DNA of 64,000 nucleotides from Auanema rhodensis (lineage: Eukaryota; Nematoda; Chromadorea; Rhabditida; Rhabditidae). Below, in pieces: positions 25,371-39,491 of the stretch. The stretch covers positions 62,001-126,000 of the forward strand of contig CAXKVF010000082.1 in the NCBI GenBank assembly GCA_964057225.1. Reading direction: 5' to 3'. The notes under the pieces are model-generated. The model was not told where the DNA came from and made no database searches. It worked only from the letters and a program-made list of their open reading frames with translations. Every line of letters starts with the position of its first letter. The stretch's first letter is position 1. Position numbers and translations under genes: made by a program.

Positions 25371-26954
25371 TTCACGTAAATTTCAAAGTCACGGTTACCA
25401 TGCACCAATATCAATAAAAATTTGATTTTAGACTAATATGGACATGGGGAATCTAATTTTGAAAACCGTATCTCTTTATCTTTCACGTGAAGCGAGTTAC
25501 ATACCAAGTGCACATCACGTGTACATTTAATTAGCATAAATTAAAGTTCACGTAAATTTCAAAGTCATGGTTACCATGAACCAATATCAATAACAATTTG
25601 TTTTTAGACTAATATGGACATGGGCAATCTAGTTTTGAAAACCGCATCTCTTTATCTTTCACGTGAAGCGAGTTACATACCAAGTGCACATCACGTGTAC
25701 ATTTAATTAGCATAAATTAAAGTTCACGTAAATTTCAAAGTCATGGTTACCATGCACCAATATCAATAAAAATTTGTTTTTAGACTAATATGGACATGGG
25801 GAATCTAATTTTGAAAACCGCATCTCTTCATCTTTCACGTGAAGCGAGTTACATACCAAGTGCACATCACGTCTAAATTTAATTAGCATAAATTAAAGTT
25901 CACGAAAATTTCAAAGTCATGGTTACCATGAACCAATATCAATAAAAATTTGTTTTTAGACTAATATGGACATGGGCAATCTAATTTTAAAAACCGCATC
26001 TCTTCATCTTTCACGTGAAGCGAGTTACATACCAAGTGCACATCACGTGTACATTTAATTAGCATAAATTAAAGTTCACGTAAATTTCAAAGTCATGGTT
26101 ACCATGCACCAATATCAATAAAAATTTGTTTTTAGACTAATATGGACATGGGGAATCTAATGTTGAAAACCGCATCTCTTGATCTTTCACGTGAAGCGAG
26201 TTACATACCAAGTGCACATCACGTGTACATTTAATTAGCATAAATTAAAGTTCACGTAAATTTCAAAGTCATGGTTACCATGAACCAATATCAATAAAAA
26301 TTTGTTTTTAGACTAATATGGACATGGGGAATCTAATTTTGAAAACCGCATCTCTTTATCTTTCACGTGAAGCGAGTTACATACCAAGTGCACATCACGT
26401 GTACATTTAATTAGCATAAATTAAAGTTCACGTAAATTTCAAAGTCATGGTTACCATGCACCAATATCAATAAAAATTTGTTTTTAGACTAATATGGACA
26501 TGGGGAATCTAATGTTGAAAACCGCATCTCTTTATCTTTCACGTGAAGCGAGTTACATACCAAGTGCACATCACGTGTACATTTAATTAGCATAAATTAA
26601 AGTTCACGTAAATTTCAAAGTCATGGTTACCATGAACCAATATCAATAAAAATTTGTTTTTAGACTAATATGGACATGGGCAATCTAATTTTGAAAACCG
26701 CATCTCTTTATCTTTCACGTGAAGCGAGTTACATACCAAGTGCACATCACGTGTACATTTAATTAGCATAAATTAAAGTTCACGTAAATTTCAAAGTCAT
26801 GGTTACCATGAACCAATATCAATTAAAATTTGTTTTTAGACTAATATGGACATGGGCAATCTAATTTTGAAAACCGCATCTCTTTATCTTTCACGTGAAG
26901 CGAGTTACATACCAAGTGCACATCACGTGTACATTTAATTAGCATAAATTAAAG
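25371..26954 (+). repeat. Zone C 9-monomer cassette Y, copy 1 (1584 bp)
   Basis: Order: C22/C33/A55/T99; C48/C79/G86; C107/C151/A154; A7/C79/C107; G88/G107; plain A33; C33/G88; C79; T46/C79. The last monomers (C79, T46/C79) are the same as the end of cassette X, so X and Y share a common tail. The fourth monomer has a private A91 (near 25989). Confidence 0.88.
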
Positions 26955-28538
26955 TTCACGTAAATTTCAAAGTCATGGTTACCATGCACCAATATCAATA
27001 AAAATTTGTTTTTAGACTAAAATGGACATGAGGAATCTAATTTTGAAAACCGCATCTCTTTATCTTTCACGTGAAGCGAGTTACATACCGAGTGCACATC
27101 ACGTGTACATTTAATTAGCATAAATTAAAGTTCACGTAAATTTCAAAGTCATGGTTACCATGCACCAATATCAATAAAAATTTGTTTTTAGACTAATATC
27201 GACATGGGGAATCTAATTTTGAAAACCGCATCTCTTCATCTTTCACGTGAAGCGAGTTACATACCAAGTGCACATCACGTCTAAATTTAATTAGCATAAA
27301 TTAAAGTTCACGAAAATTTCAAAGTCATGGTTACCATGAACCAATATCAATAACAATTTGTTTTTAGACTAATATGGACATGGGCAATCTAATTTTGAAA
27401 ACCGCATCTCTTTATCTTTCACGTGAAGCGAGTTACATACCAAGTGCACATCACGTGTACATTTAATTAGCATAAATTAAAGTTCACGTAAATTTCAAAG
27501 TCATGGTTACCATGAACCAATATCAATAAAAATTTGTTTTTAGACTAATATGGATATGGGGAATCTAATTTTGAAAACCGCATCTTTTTATCTTTCACGT
27601 GAAGCGAGTTACATACCAAGTGCACATCACGTGTACATTTAATTAGCATAAATTAAAGTTCACGTAAATTTCAAAGTCATGGTTACCATGAACCAATATC
27701 AATAACAATTTGTTTTTAGACTAATATGGACATGGGGAATCAAATTTTGAAAACCGCATCTCTTTATCTTTCACGTGAAGCGGGTTACATACCAAGTGCA
27801 CATCACGTGTACATTTAATTAGCATAAATTAAAGTTCACGTAAATTTCAAAGTCATGGTTACCATGCACCAATATCAATAAAAATTTGTTTTTAGACTAA
27901 TATGGACATGGGGAATCTAATGTTGAAAACCGCATCTCTTGATCTTTCACGTGAAGCGAGTTACATACCAAGTGCACATCACGTGTACATTTAATTAGCA
28001 TAAATTAAAGTTCACGTAAATTTCAAAGTCATGGTTACCATGCACCAATATCAATAAAAATTTGTTTTTAGACTAATATGGACATGGGGAATCTAATGTT
28101 GAAAACCGCATCTCTTTATCTTTCACGTGAAGCGAGTTACATACCAAGTGCACATCACGTGTACATTTAATTAGCATAAATTAAAGTTCACGTAAATTTC
28201 AAAGTCATGGTTACCATGAACCAATATCAATAAAAATTTGTTTTTAGACTAATATGGACATGGGCAATCTAATTTTGAAAACCGCATCTCTTTATCTTTC
28301 ACGTGAAGCGAGTTACATACCAAGTGCACATCACGTGTACATTTAATTAGCATAAATTAAAGTTCACGTAAATTTCAAAGTCATGGTTACCATGAACCAA
28401 TATCAATTAAAATTTGTTTTTAGACTAATATGGACATGGGCAATCTAATTTTGAAAACCGCATCTCTTTATCTTTCACGTGAAGCGAGTTACATACCAAG
28501 TGCACATCACGTGTACATTTAATTAGCATAAATTAAAG
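26955..28538 (+). repeat. Zone C cassette X, copy 2
   Basis: Repeats the X marker order at an offset of 3168 bp (18 monomers) from copy 1, including T73, A84, G125, G88/G107 and T46. I noticed no difference at marker sites. It is directly followed by another X. Confidence 0.88.
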
Positions 28539-30122
28539 TTCACGTAAATTTCAAAGTCATGGTTACCATGCACCAATATCAATAAAAATTTGTTTTTAGA
28601 CTAAAATGGACATGAGGAATCTAATTTTGAAAACCGCATCTCTTTATCTTTCACGTGAAGCGAGTTACATACCGAGTGCACATCACGTGTACATTTAATT
28701 AGCATAAATTAAAGTTCACGTAAATTTCAAAGTCATGGTTACCATGCACCAATATCAATAAAAATTTGTTTTTAGACTAATATCGACATGGGGAATCTAA
28801 TTTTGAAAACCGCATCTCTTCATCTTTCACGTGAAGCGAGTTACATACCAAGTGCACATCACGTCTAAATTTAATTAGCATAAATTAAAGTTCACGAAAA
28901 TTTCAAAGTCATGGTTACCATGAACCAATATCAATAACAATTTGTTTTTAGACTAATATGGACATGGGCAATCTAATTTTGAAAACCGCATCTCTTTATC
29001 TTTCACGTGAAGCGAGTTACATACCAAGTGCACATCACGTGTACATTTAATTAGCATAAATTAAAGTTCACGTAAATTTCAAAGTCATGGTTACCATGAA
29101 CCAATATCAATAAAAATTTGTTTTTAGACTAATATGGATATGGGGAATCTAATTTTGAAAACCGCATCTTTTTATCTTTCACGTGAAGCGAGTTACATAC
29201 CAAGTGCACATCACGTGTACATTTAATTAGCATAAATTAAAGTTCACGTAAATTTCAAAGTCATGGTTACCATGAACCAATATCAATAACAATTTGTTTT
29301 TAGACTAATATGGACATGGGGAATCAAATTTTGAAAACCGCATCTCTTTATCTTTCACGTGAAGCGGGTTACATACCAAGTGCACATCACGTGTACATTT
29401 AATTAGCATAAATTAAAGTTCACGTAAATTTCAAAGTCATGGTTACCATGCACCAATATCAATAAAAATTTGTTTTTAGACTAATATGGACATGGGGAAT
29501 CTAATGTTGAAAACCGCATCTCTTGATCTTTCACGTGAAGCGAGTTACATACCAAGTGCACATCACGTGTACATTTAATTAGCATAAATTAAAGTTCACG
29601 TAAATTTCAAAGTCATGGTTACCATGCACCAATATCAATAAAAATTTGTTTTTAGACTAATATGGACATGGGGAATCTAATGTTGAAAACCGCATCTCTT
29701 TATCTTTCACGTGAAGCGAGTTACATACCAAGTGCACATCACGTGTACATTTAATTAGCATAAATTAAAGTTCACGTAAATTTCAAAGTCATGGTTACCA
29801 TGAACCAATATCAATAAAAATTTGTTTTTAGACTAATATGGACATGGGCAATCTAATTTTGAAAACCGCATCTCTTTATCTTTCACGTGAAGCGAGTTAC
29901 ATACCAAGTGCACATCACGTGTACATTTAATTAGCATAAATTAAAGTTCACGTAAATTTCAAAGTCATGGTTACCATGAACCAATATCAATTAAAATTTG
30001 TTTTTAGACTAATATGGACATGGGCAATCTAATTTTGAAAACCGCATCTCTTTATCTTTCACGTGAAGCGAGTTACATACCAAGTGCACATCACGTGTAC
30101 ATTTAATTAGCATAAATTAAAG
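28539..30122 (+). repeat. Zone C cassette X, copy 3
   Basis: Directly tandem to copy 2 (offset 1584 bp), with the same marker series from A67/A77/G136 through T46/C79. Followed by cassette Y. Confidence 0.88.
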
Positions 30123-31530
30123 TTCACGTAAATTTCAAAGTCACGGTTACCATGCACCAATATCAATAAAAATTTGATTTTAGACTAATATGGACATGGG
30201 GAATCTAATTTTGAAAACCGTATCTCTTTATCTTTCACGTGAAGCGAGTTACATACCAAGTGCACATCACGTGTACATTTAATTAGCATAAATTAAAGTT
30301 CACGTAAATTTCAAAGTCATGGTTACCATGAACCAATATCAATAACAATTTGTTTTTAGACTAATATGGACATGGGCAATCTAGTTTTGAAAACCGCATC
30401 TCTTTATCTTTCACGTGAAGCGAGTTACATACCAAGTGCACATCACGTGTACATTTAATTAGCATAAATTAAAGTTCACGTAAATTTCAAAGTCATGGTT
30501 ACCATGCACCAATATCAATAAAAATTTGTTTTTAGACTAATATGGACATGGGGAATCTAATTTTGAAAACCGCATCTCTTCATCTTTCACGTGAAGCGAG
30601 TTACATACCAAGTGCACATCACGTCTAAATTTAATTAGCATAAATTAAAGTTCACGAAAATTTCAAAGTCATGGTTACCATGAACCAATATCAATAAAAA
30701 TTTGTTTTTAGACTAATATGGACATGGGCAATCTAATTTTGAAAACCGCATCTCTTCATCTTTCACGTGAAGCGAGTTACATACCAAGTGCACATCACGT
30801 GTACATTTAATTAGCATAAATTAAAGTTCACGTAAATTTCAAAGTCATGGTTACCATGCACCAATATCAATAAAAATTTGTTTTTAGACTAATATGGACA
30901 TGGGGAATCTAATGTTGAAAACCGCATCTCTTGATCTTTCACGTGAAGCGAGTTACATACCAAGTGCACATCACGTGTACATTTAATTAGCATAAATTAA
31001 AGTTCACGTAAATTTCAAAGTCATGGTTACCATGAACCAATATCAATAAAAATTTGTTTTTAGACTAATATGGACATGGGGAATCTAATTTTGAAAACCG
31101 CATCTCTTTATCTTTCACGTGAAGCGAGTTACATACCAAGTGCACATCACGTGTACATTTAATTAGCATAAATTAAAGTTCACGTAAATTTCAAAGTCAT
31201 GGTTACCATGAACCAATATCAATAAAAATTTGTTTTTAGACTAATATGGACATGGGCAATCTAATTTTGAAAACCGCATCTCTTTATCTTTCACGTGAAG
31301 CGAGTTACATACCAAGTGCACATCACGTGTACATTTAATTAGCATAAATTAAAGTTCACGTAAATTTCAAAGTCATGGTTACCATGAACCAATATCAATT
31401 AAAATTTGTTTTTAGACTAATATGGACATGGGCAATCTAATTTTGAAAACCGCATCTCTTTATCTTTCACGTGAAGCGAGTTACATACCAAGTGCACATC
31501 ACGTGTACATTTAATTAGCATAAATTAAAG
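30123..31530 (+). repeat. Zone C cassette Y, copy 2, shortened to 8 monomers (1408 bp)
   Basis: Same as Y copy 1 but without the C33/G88 monomer between the plain A33 and the C79 monomers, a clean one-monomer loss. It lacks the private A91 of copy 1. Confidence 0.85.
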
Positions 31531-33122
31531 TTCACGTAAATTTCAAAGTCACGGTTACCATGCACCAATATCAATAAAAATTTGATTTTAGACTAATATG
31601 GACATGGGGAATCTAATTTTGAAAACCGTATCTCTTTATCTTTCACGTGAAGCGAGTTACATACCAAGTGCACATCACGTGTACATTTAATTAGCATAAA
31701 TTAAAGTTCACGTAAATTTCAAAGTCATGGTTACCATGAACCAATATCAATAACAATTTGTTTTTAGACTAATATGGACATGGGCAATCTAGTTTTGAAA
31801 ACCGCATCTCTTTATCTTTCACGTGAAGCGAGTTACATACCAAGTGCACATCACGTGTACATTTAATTAGCATAAATTAAAGTTCACGTAAATTTCAAAG
31901 TCATGGTTACCATGCACCAATATCAATAAAAATTTGTTTTTAGACTAATATGGACATGGGGAATCTAATTTTGAAAACCGCATCTCTTCATCTTTCACGT
32001 GAAGCGAGTTACATACCAAGTGCACATCACGTCTAAATTTAATTAGCATAAATTAAAGTTCACGAAAATTTCAAAGTCATGGTTACCATGAACCAATATC
32101 AATAAAAATTTGTTTTTAGACTAATATGGACATGGGCAATCTAATTTTGAAAACCGCATCTCTTCATCTTTCACGTGAAGCGAGTTACATACCAAGTGCA
32201 CATCACGTGTACATTTAATTAGCATAAATTAAAGTTCACGTAAATTTCAAAGTCATGGTTACCATGCACCAATATCAATAAAAATTTGTTTTTAGACTAA
32301 TATGGACATGGGGAATCTAATGTTGAAAACCGCATCTCTTGATCTTTCACGTGAAGCGAGTTACATACCAAGTGCACATCACGTGTACATTTAATTAGCA
32401 TAAATTAAAGTTCACGTAAATTTCAAAGTCATGGTTACCATGAACCAATATCAATAAAAATTTGTTTTTAGACTAATATGGACATGGGGAATCTAATTTT
32501 GAAAACCGCATCTCTTTATCTTTCACGTGAAGCGAGTTACATACCAAGTGCACATCACGTGTACATTTAATTAGCATAAATTAAAGTTCACGTAAATTTC
32601 AAAGTCATGGTTACCATGCACCAATATCAATAAAAATTTGTTTTTAGACTAATATGGACATGGGGAATCTAATGTTGAAAACCGCATCTCTTTATCTTTC
32701 ACGTGAAGCGAGTTACATACCAAGTGCACATCACGTGTACATTTAATTAGCATAAATTAAAGTTCACGTAAATTTCAAAGTCATGGTTACCATGAACCAA
32801 TATCAATAAAAATTTGTTTTTAGACTAATATGGACATGGGGAATCTAATTTTGAAAACCGCATCTCTTCATCTTTCAATCTTTCACGTGAAGCGAGTTAC
32901 ATACCAAGTGCACATCACGTGTACATTTAATTAGCATAAATTAAAGTTCACGTAAATTTCAAAGTCATGGTTACCATGAACCAATATCAATTAAAATTTG
33001 TTTTTAGACTAATATGGACATGGGCAATCTAATTTTGAAAACCGCATCTCTTTATCTTTCACGTGAAGCGAGTTACATACCAAGTGCACATCACGTGTAC
33101 ATTTAATTAGCATAAATTAAAG
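31531..33122 (+). repeat. Zone C cassette Y, copy 3, with an 8-bp duplication
   Basis: Nine monomers. The first seven follow Y. The eighth is a plain A33 monomer carrying the 8-bp duplication at 32871..32886 in place of the C79 type, and the ninth is T46/C79. Length is 9 x 176 + 8. Confidence 0.85.
32871..32886 (+). repeat. 8-bp direct duplication, copy 1
   Basis: TCTTTCAA followed by TCTTTCAC, where other monomers have TCTTTCAC once (monomer positions 109-116). The monomer is therefore 184 bp. Such an event is typical of replication slippage; the same allele occurs four times in the window. Confidence 0.85.
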
Positions 33123-33934
33123 TTCACGTAAATTTCAAAGTCACGGTTACCATGCACCAATATCAATAAAAATTTGTTTTTAGACTAATATGGACATGGG
33201 GAATCTAATTTTGAAAACCGTATCTCTTTATCTTTCACGTGAAGCGAGTTACATACCAAGTGCACATCACGTGTACATTTAATTAGCATAAATTAAAGTT
33301 CACGTAAATTTCAAAGTCATGGTTACCATGAACCAATATCAATAACAATTTGTTTTTAGACTAATATGGACATGGGCAATCTAATTTTGAAAACCGCATC
33401 TCTTTATCTTTCACGTGAAGCGAGTTACATACCAAGTGCACATCACGTGTACATTTAATTAGCATAAATTAAAGTTCACGTAAATTTCAAAGTCATGGTT
33501 ACCATGCACCAATATCAATAAAAATTTGTTTTTAGACTAATATGGACATGGGGAATCTAATTTTGAAAACCGCATCTCTTCATCTTTCACGTGAAGCGAG
33601 TTACATACCAAGTGCACATCACGTCTAAATTTAATTAGCATAAATTAAAGTTCACGAAAATTTCAAAGTCATGGTTACCATGAACCAATATCAATAAAAA
33701 TTTGTTTTTAGACTAATATGGACATGGGCAATCTAATTTTGAAAACCGCATCTCTTCATCTTTCACGTGAAGCGAGTTACATACCAAGTGCACATCACGT
33801 GTACATTTAATTAGCATAAATTAAAGTTCACGTAAATTTCAAAGTCATGGTTACCATGCACCAATATCAATAAAAATTTGTTTTTAGACTAATATGGACA
33901 TGGGGAATCTAATTTTGAAAACCGCATCTCTTCA

Positions 33935-33950
33935 TCTTTCAATCTTTCAC
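33935..33950 (+). repeat. 8-bp direct duplication, copy 2
   Basis: Same TCTTTCAA/TCTTTCAC allele, here in a C33/C107 monomer (33827..34010). It is followed by the 1-bp-deleted monomer, the same pairing as at 43147 and 44562. Confidence 0.85.
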
Positions 33951-34135
33951 GTGAAGCGAGTTACATACCAAGTGCACATCACGTGTACATTTAATTAGCA
34001 TAAATTAAAGTTCACGTAAATTTCAAAGTCATGGTTACCATGAACCAATATCAATAAAAATTTGTTTTTAGACTAATATGGACATGGGGAATCTAATTTT
34101 GAAAACCGCATCTCTTTATCTTTCACGTGAAGCGA

Positions 34136-34142
34136 GTTCATA
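34136..34142 (+). other. 1-bp deletion allele (GTTCATA for GTTACATA), first of seven
   Basis: The monomer at 34011 is 175 bp long because the A after GTT (monomer position 129) is missing. The same allele is found near 43350, 44765, 52032, 53992, 58093 and 60932, always in an A33 monomer that is followed by a plain C33 monomer. It is a clean lineage marker. Confidence 0.85.
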
Positions 34143-34889
34143 CCAAGTGCACATCACGTGTACATTTAATTAGCATAAATTAAAGTTCACGTAAATTTCA
34201 AAGTCATGGTTACCATGCACCAATATCAATAAAAATTTGTTTTTAGACTAATATGGACATGGGGAATCTAATTTTGAAAACCGCATCTCTTTATCTTTCA
34301 CGTGAAGCGAGTTACATACCAAGTGCACATCACGTGTACATTTAATTAGCATAAATTAAAGTTCACGTAAATTTCAAAGTCATGTTTACCATGAAGCAAT
34401 ATCAATAAAAATTTGTTTTTAGACTAATATGGACAGGGGGAATCTAATTTTGAAAACCGCATCTCTTTATCTTTCACGTGAAGCGAGTTACATACCAAGT
34501 GCACATCACGTGTACATTTAATTAGCATAAATTAAAGTTCACGTAAAATTCAAAGTCATGGTTACCATGCACCAATATCAATAAAAATTTGTTTTTAGAC
34601 TAATATGGACATGGGGAATCTAATTTTGAAAACCGCATCTCTTTATCTTTCACGTGAAGCGAGTTACATACCAAGTGCACATCACGTGTACATTTAATTA
34701 GCATAAATTAAAGTTCACGTAAATTTCAAAGTCACGGTTACCATGCACCAATATCAATAAAAATTTGTTTTTAGACTAATATGGACATGGGGAATCTAAT
34801 TTTGAAAACCGCATCTCTTTATCTTTCACGTGAAGCGAGTTACATACCAAGTGCACATCACGTGTACATTTAATTAGCATAAATTAAAG

Positions 34890-35091
34890 TTCACGTAAAT
34901 TTAATCTCGAAAAATTCACGTAAAATTTCAAAGTCATGGTTACCATGAACCAATATCAATAACAATTTGTTTTTAGACTAATATGGACATGGGCAATCTA
35001 ATTTTGAAAACCGCATCTCTTTATCTTTCACGTGAAGCGAGTTACATACCAAGTGCACATCACGTGTACATTTAATTAGCATAAATTAAAG
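34890..35091 (+). repeat. Extended 202-bp monomer, copy 2
   Basis: Same 25-bp insertion and extra A as at 23585, here preceded by a C22/C33 monomer. The second restart of the unit is at 34915. Confidence 0.9.
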
Positions 35092-35971
35092 TTCACGTAA
35101 ATTTCAAAGTCATGGTTACCATGCACCAATATCAATAAAAATTTGTTTTTAGACTAATATGGACATGAGGAATCTAATTTTGAAAACCGCATCTCTTTAT
35201 CTTTCACGTGAAGCGAGTTACATACCGAGTGCACATCACGTGTACATTTAATTAGCATAAATTAAAGTTCACGTAAATTTCAAAGTCATGGTTACCATGC
35301 ACCAATATCAATAAAAATTTGTTTTTAGACTAATATGGACATGGGGAATCTAATTTTGAAAACCGCATCTCTTCATCTTTCACGTGAAGCGAGTTACATA
35401 CCAAGTGCACATCACGTCTAAATTTAATTAGCATAAATTAAAGTTCACGAAAATTTCAAAGTCATGGTTACCATGAACCAATAACAATAAAAATTTGTTT
35501 TTAGACTAATATGGACATGGGCAATCTAATTTTGAAAACCGCATCTCTTCATCTTTCACGTGAAGCGAGTTACATACCAAGTGCACATCACGTGTACATT
35601 TAATTAGCATAAATTAAAGTTCACGTAAATTTCAAAGTCATGGTTACCATGAACCAATATCAATAAAAATTTGTTTTTAGACTAATATGGACATGGGGAA
35701 TCTAATTTTGAAAACCGCATCTCTTTATCTTTCACGTGAAGCGAGTTACATACCAAGTGCACATCACGTGTACATTTAATTAGCATAAATTAAAGTTCAC
35801 GTAAATTTCAAAGTCATGGTTACCATGAACCAATATCAATTAAAATTTGTTTTTAGACTAATATTGACATGGGCAATCTAATTTTGAAAACCGCATCTCT
35901 TTATCTTTCACGTGAAGCGAGTTACATACCAAGTGCACATCACGTGTACATTTAATTAGCATAAATTAAAG

Positions 35972-38900
35972 TTCACGTAAATTTCAAAGTCATGGTTACC
36001 ATGAACCAATATCAATAACAATTTGTTTTTAGACTAATATGGACATGGGCAATCTAATTTTGAAAACCGCATCTCTTTATCTTTCACGTGAAGCGAGTTA
36101 CATACCAAGTGCACATCACGTGTACATTTAATTAGCATAAATTAAAGTTCACGAAAATTTCAAAGTCATGGTTACCATGCACCAATATCAATAAAAATTT
36201 GTTTTTAGACTAATATGGACATGGGGAATCTAATGTTGAAAACCGCATCTCTTTATCTTTCACGTGAAGCGAGTTACATACCAAGTGCACATCACGTGTA
36301 CATTTAATTAGCATAAATTAAAGTTCACGTAAATTTCAAAGTCATGGTTACCATGAACCAATATCAATAAAAATTTGTTTTTAGACTAATATGGACATGG
36401 GCAATCTAATTTTGAAAACCGCATCTCTTTATCTTTCACGTGAAGCGAGTTACATACCAAGTGCACATCACGTGTACATTTAATTAGCATAAATTAAAGT
36501 TCACGTAAATTTCAAAGTCATGGTTACCATGAACCAATATCAATTAAAATTTGTTTTTAGACTAATATGGACATGGGCAATCTAATTTTGAAAACCGCAT
36601 CTCTTTATCTTTCACGTGAAGCGAGTTACATACCAAGTGCACATCACGTGTACATTTAATTAGCATAAATTAAAGTTCACGTAAATTTCAAAGTCACGGT
36701 TACCATGCACCAATATCAATAAAAATTTGTTTTTAGACTAATATGGACATGGGGAATCTAATTTTGAAAACCGTATCTCTTTATCTTTCACGTGAAGCGA
36801 GTTACATACCAAGTGCACATCACGTGTACATTTAATTAGCATAAATTAAAGTTCACGTAAATTTCAAAGTCATGGTTACCATGAACCAATATCAATAACA
36901 ATTTGTTTTTAGACTAATATGGACATGGGCAATCTAGTTTTGAAAACCGCATCTCTTTATCTTTCACGTGAAGCGAGTTACATACCAAGTGCACATCACG
37001 TGTACATTTAATTAGCATAAATTAAAGTTCACGTAAATTTCAAAGTCATGGTTACCATGCACCAATATCAATAAAAATTTGTTTTTAGACTAATATGGAC
37101 ATGGGGAATCTAATTTTGAAAACCGCATCTCTTCATCTTTCACGTGAAGCGAGTTACATACCAAGTGCACATCACGTCTAAATTTAATTAGCATAAATTA
37201 AAGTTCACGAAAATTTCAAAGTCATGGTTACCATGAACCAATATCAATAAAAATTTGTTTTTAGACTAATATGGACATGGGGAATCTAATTTTGAAAACC
37301 GCATCTCTTCATCTTTCACGTGAAGCGAGTTACATACCAAGTGCACATCACGTCTAAATTTAATTAGCATAAATTAAAGTTCACGAAAATTTCAAAGTCA
37401 TGGTTACCATGAACCAATATCAATAAAAATTTGTTTTTAGACTAATATGGACATGGGCAATCTAATTTTGAAAACCGCATCTCTTCATCTTTCACGTGAA
37501 GCGAGTTACATACCAAGTGCACATCACGTGTACATTTAATTAGCATAAATTAAAGTTCACGTAAATTTCAAAGTCATGGTTACCATGCACCAATATCAAT
37601 AAAAATTTGTTTTTAGACTAATATGGACATGGGGAATCTAATTTTGAAAACCGCATCTCTTCATCTTTCACGTGAAGCGAGTTACATACCAAGTGCACAT
37701 CACGTGTACATTTAATTAGCATAAATTAAAGTTCACGTAAATTTCAAAGTCATGGTTACCATGAACCAATATCAATACAAATTTGTTTTTAGACTAATAT
37801 GGACATGGGGAATCTAATTTTGAAAACCGCATCACTTTATCTTTCACGTGAAGCGAGTTACATACCAAGTGCACATCACGTGTACATTTAATTAGCATAA
37901 ATTAAAGTTCACGTAAATTTCAAAGTCATGGTTACCATGCACCAATATCAATAAAAATTTGTTTTTAGACTAATATGGACATGGGGAATCTAATGTTGAA
38001 AACCGCATCTCTTGATCTTTCACGTGAAGCGAGTTACATACCAAGTGCACATCACGTGTACATTTAATTAGCATAAATTAAAGTTCACGTAAATTTCAAA
38101 GTCATGGTTACCATGAACCAATATCAATAAAAATTTGTTTTTAGACTAATATGGACATGGGGAATCTAATTTTGAAAACCGCATCTCTTTATCTTTCACG
38201 TGAAGCGAGTTACATACCAAGTGCACATCACGTGTACATTTAATTAGCATAAATTAAAGTTCACGTAAATTTCAAAGTCATGGTTACCATGCACCAATAT
38301 CAATAAAAATTTGTTTTTAGACTAATATGGACATGGGGAATCTAATGTTGAAAACCGCATCTCTTTATCTTTCACGTGAAGCGAGTTACATACCAAGTGC
38401 ACATCACGTGTACATTTAATTAGCATAAATTAAAGTTCACGTAAATTTCAAAGTCATGGTTACCATGAACCAATATCAATAAAAATTTGTTTTTAGACTA
38501 ATATGGACATGGGGAATCTAATTTTGAAAACCGCATCTCTTTATCTTTCACGTGAAGCGAGTTACATACCAAGTGCACATCACGTGTACATTTAATTAGC
38601 ATAAATTAAAGTTCACGTAAATTTCAAAGTCATGGTTACCATGAACCAATATCAATTAAAATTTGTTTTTAGACTAATATGGACATGGGCAATCTAATTT
38701 TGAAAACCGCATCTCTTTATCTTTCACGTGAAGCGAGTTACATACCAAGTGCACATCACGTGTACATTTAATTAGCATAAATTAAAGTTCACGTAAATTT
38801 CAAAGTCACGGTTACCATGCACCAATATCAATAAAAATTTGTTTTTAGACTAATATGGACATGGGGAATCTAATTTTGAAAACCGTATCTCTTTATCTTT

Positions 38901-39491
38901 CACGTGAAGCGAGTTACATACCAAGTGCACATCACGTGTACATTTAATTAGCATAAATTAAAGTTCACGTAAATTTCAAAGTCATGGTTACCATGAACCA
39001 ATATCAATAACAATTTGTTTTTAGACTAATATGGACATGGGCAATCTAATTTTGAAAACCGCATCTCTTTATCTTTCACGTGAAGCGAGTTACATACCAA
39101 GTGCACATCACGTGTACATTTAATTAGCATAAATTAAAGTTCACGTAAATTTCAAAGTCATGGTTACCATGCACCAATATCAATAAAAATTTGTTTTTAG
39201 ACTAATATGGACATGGGGAATGTAATTTTGAAAACCGCATCTCTTCATCTTTCACGTGAAGCGAGTTACATACCAAGTGCACATCACGTCTAAATTTAAT
39301 TAGCATAAATTAAAGTTCACGAAAATTTCAAAGTCATGGTTACCATGAACCAATATCAATAAAAATTTGTTTTTAGACTAATATGGACATGGGCAATCTA
39401 ATTTTGAAAACCGCATCTCTTCATCTTTCACGTGAAGCGAGTTACATACCAAGTGCACATCACGTGTACATTTAATTAGCATAAATTAAAG
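35972..39491 (+). repeat. 20-monomer unit (3520 bp), copy 1 of a dispersed pair
   Basis: Twenty monomers from C48/C79 to A7/C79/C107. They include two successive C151/A154 monomers, a C47/A103 monomer (37732) and a C33 monomer with G83 (39219). The same 20 occur at 48385..51904, offset 12413 bp, which is 70 monomers plus the intervening indels. The last ten (37732..39491) also occur at 41278..43038. Confidence 0.88.

Larger units (their letters stand above)
33123..34889 (+). repeat. Zone C tail: Y-like start followed by the zone D end cassette
   Basis: Ten monomers: C22/T99; C48/C79; C107/C151/A154; A7/C79/C107; C33 with 8-bp duplication (33827); A33 with 1-bp deletion (34011); C33; T24/G35/G75 (34362); A11 (34538); C22 (34714). 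The last five form the series that precedes most 202-bp monomers downstream, so this is the first appearance of the zone D pattern. Confidence 0.85.
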
